This document shows positions 62,904-64,000 of a stretch of DNA of 64,000 nt, piece after piece. Below the pieces are notes generated by a model. The model made no database searches. It saw only the letters and a program-made list of their open reading frames with translations, and had not been told where the DNA came from. The stretch comes from Paraburkholderia unamae (lineage in GTDB: Bacteria; Pseudomonadota; Gammaproteobacteria; Burkholderiales; Burkholderiaceae). Where the stretch lies: the NCBI RefSeq assembly GCF_003268775.1, contig NZ_QLSU01000011.1, positions 62,001 through 126,000 of the forward strand, written 5' to 3'. A program made the translations under genes and the position numbers. How positions within the stretch are numbered: position 1 is the first letter of the stretch; each line of letters begins with the position of its first letter.

Positions 62904-63659
62904 ATGGAACTGACGTCTCCCGTTACCCGCGAATCGACTTCACGCTCGGAACTCGTCGGGAAAATGCTGGCTTTTTTCAAGGAGCGCGGCTACGAGAGCG
63001 GCGAGCGTCTACCGTCCGAGCGCGCGCTCGCCGAGCGTTTCGGCGTGGGGCGCAACGCGCTGCGCGAAGCGCTCTCCACCCTCAGCGCGCTGCGGGTGAT
63101 CGAGTCGCGGCCGAATTCGGGCATCTATCTTCGCCGCATGTCCACGGACAGCAGTTTCGAGACCATCGTGCTGCTGACCGAAATGGGCTCCGAGCCGTCG
63201 ATGAAGGAAGTGAAGGAGACGCTCGAAGTGCGTTGGGCGCTCGAAATGCGCGGCGTGCAGCTTGCGTGCGAGCGCCGCACGGAGGCGGATCTCGACAGTC
63301 TCGCATCGGTCATCGACGCAACTCGGGCGGTGCTCGCGAACAAGGGCAATATTTCCGTTCAGGACACCGCGTTCCACATGGCGCTCGCGCGCTGCACGCA
63401 TAACGAAGTCCTCGTGCGGTTGCTCAATTCGTTCTACCGTATTTCCGAAAGCCGTCGTTTCGCGCTGTTCGCCGATCCCGAGCGCGGTGCGATTTCGGCT
63501 GCGCAGCACGAGAGCCTCTGTGAAGCGATCAAGAAGCGCGACGTGAAGAAGGCGACCACGTTGATGGAGACGCACTTTGCTCGCGCCGTCGAATCGTGGA
63601 GCGAGATTCTCGGCGATGAGTCGCCGGCGGAAGCCAAACAGGTACGCAAAAAGAAGTAA
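62904..63659 (+). CDS. GntR/FadR-family (FCD) transcriptional regulator
   Basis: 251 residues. The winged helix is at about 15-80 (LVGKMLAFFKERGYESGERL, PSERALAERFGVGRNALREA). The FCD ligand domain is at about 105-235, with metal-type residues in DTAFHMALARCTHN. Such proteins bind organic acids or acyl-CoAs. It lies just after the catabolic operon and is the best candidate to bind the TTGG-CCCACCAA motifs between 58793 and 59073. The C-terminus is Lys-rich. Confidence 0.9.
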   Translation: MELTSPVTRESTSRSELVGKMLAFFKERGYESGERLPSERALAERFGVGRNALREALSTLSALRVIESRPNSGIYLRRMSTDSSFETIVLLTEMGSEPSMKEVKETLEVRWALEMRGVQLACERRTEADLDSLASVIDATRAVLANKGNISVQDTAFHMALARCTHNEVLVRLLNSFYRISESRRFALFADPERGAISAAQHESLCEAIKKRDVKKATTLMETHFARAVESWSEILGDESPAEAKQVRKKK

Positions 63660-63680
63660 AACGCTGACGTATCGGTGCAC

Positions 63681-63716
63681 AAGGGCTGGATTCCCCGCGA
63701 GGAGAATCCAGCCCTT
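63681..63716. terminator. Intrinsic terminator between the GntR gene and the porin
   Basis: AAGGGCTGGATTC (63681-63693) pairs with 63704-63716 around a ten-base loop, followed by TTTG. It can serve both convergent genes. Confidence 0.78.
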
Positions 63717-63750
63717 TGTATTTGCCTGCTTGCGGAGTGGCGTACGCGTA

Positions 63751-64000
63751 TCAGAACGTGTGCAGGATGCCAAGGCGCACGAGCGCCTGGTGGTCGGTGG
63801 CCGAGGGCGTCAATTGCGTGATCGACGCGACGGCGGACTGGCCGAGCGAATCGGTGCCGCTCGCTTTCTGGTAGATCGCGATCGCATACAACTCGGTGCG
63901 CTTCGAGAGGAAGTAAGCCGCCGAAAGCGTCCCCTGGTGGTAGTTCGCGCTGCCGAACTCGCCAACGCTCGCCTTGTGGGTGTAGCTATACGCGGCGTTC
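63751..64000 (-). CDS. Gram-negative porin, C-terminal fragment (runs off right edge)
   Basis: The last 82 codons read NAAYSYTHKASVGEFGSANY through LSAAYFLSKRTELYAIAIYQ to LVRLGILHTF and the stop at 63751. The SKRTELYA strand and the terminal Phe match Burkholderia OmpC-like porins, including the one at 32222. It follows the catabolic cluster and might be the outer-membrane channel for its substrate; this is inference. Confidence 0.88.
   Translation of the reverse strand, partial: NAAYSYTHKASVGEFGSANYHQGTLSAAYFLSKRTELYAIAIYQKASGTDSLGQSAVASITQLTPSATDHQALVRLGILHTF

Noticed and set aside
1..64000. CRISPR arrays, insertion sequences, rRNA operons
   Set aside because: No regularly spaced repeats, transposase motifs or rRNA sequence were found anywhere in the window.

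Overview
The window is high-GC DNA from a betaproteobacterium of the family Burkholderiaceae, most likely Paraburkholderia or a close relative. This rests on the two OmpC-like porins, a DUF4148 exported protein, an HU protein with a Lys/Ala-rich N-terminal tail, a CbiG-CobJ fusion and the general gene style. Genes are dense, with many ATGA start/stop overlaps. I see no CRISPR array, no intact insertion sequence and no phage genes.

Layout. 1-1.7 kb: the start of an alpha/beta hydrolase (left edge), a small exported protein and a DUF4189 lipoprotein. 1.8-9.3 kb: a cobalamin (B12) corrin-ring locus of two divergent operons, cobG-cobH-cobI-cobJ (minus) behind a cobalamin riboswitch and cobL-cobK-cobM (plus). 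9.3-10.9 kb: a MarR repressor divergent from a YCII-like protein and a glutathione S-transferase, with a palindrome inside the promoter spacer. 11-18.4 kb: a DUF3311/sodium-solute symporter pair, MarC, a class II glutamine amidotransferase, a two-PAS hybrid histidine kinase, a GT2 glycosyltransferase and a HAD phosphatase. 18.5-30.1 kb: periplasmic trehalase, pobA, an Ldh2 dehydrogenase with a DASS transporter, a DUF4148 protein, an isonitrile-hydratase-like DJ-1 protein, a POT peptide transporter, an AhpD-like protein and a MocR regulator. 30.4-35 kb: HU-like protein, LysR regulator, porin, YihY.

35.2-44.4 kb is a complete selenocysteine locus. A formate dehydrogenase alpha gene has an in-frame UGA (Sec197) followed by a SECIS hairpin, then the beta and gamma subunits, fdhE, selA, selB and the selenocysteine tRNA gene selC. 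A strong terminator separates the enzyme genes from fdhE-selA-selB. After selC lies about 2.9 kb of gene-poor, lower-GC DNA with two small genes.

47.3-63.7 kb is a catabolic region. Module A (plus): LuxR-type regulator, Rieske oxygenase, zinc alcohol dehydrogenase, aldehyde dehydrogenase. Module B (minus): MFS transporter, alpha-methylacyl-CoA racemase, thiolase-like protein, DUF35 protein, FAD-dependent (3-ketosteroid-dehydrogenase-like) oxidoreductase, enoyl-CoA hydratase. Module C (plus): phthalate-dioxygenase-type Rieske oxygenase, its flavin/2Fe-2S reductase, a class III CoA-transferase, then a FadR/GntR regulator. B and C are divergent from a shared control region whose two core promoters are overlapped by repeated TTGG-CCCACCAA-like motifs, the expected type of site for that regulator. 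Together B and C look like one regulon for uptake, CoA activation, racemisation, dehydrogenation, hydration, retro-aldol cleavage and ring hydroxylation of an unidentified cyclic or branched acid. It is the best candidate here for an undescribed pathway. A second porin begins at the right edge.
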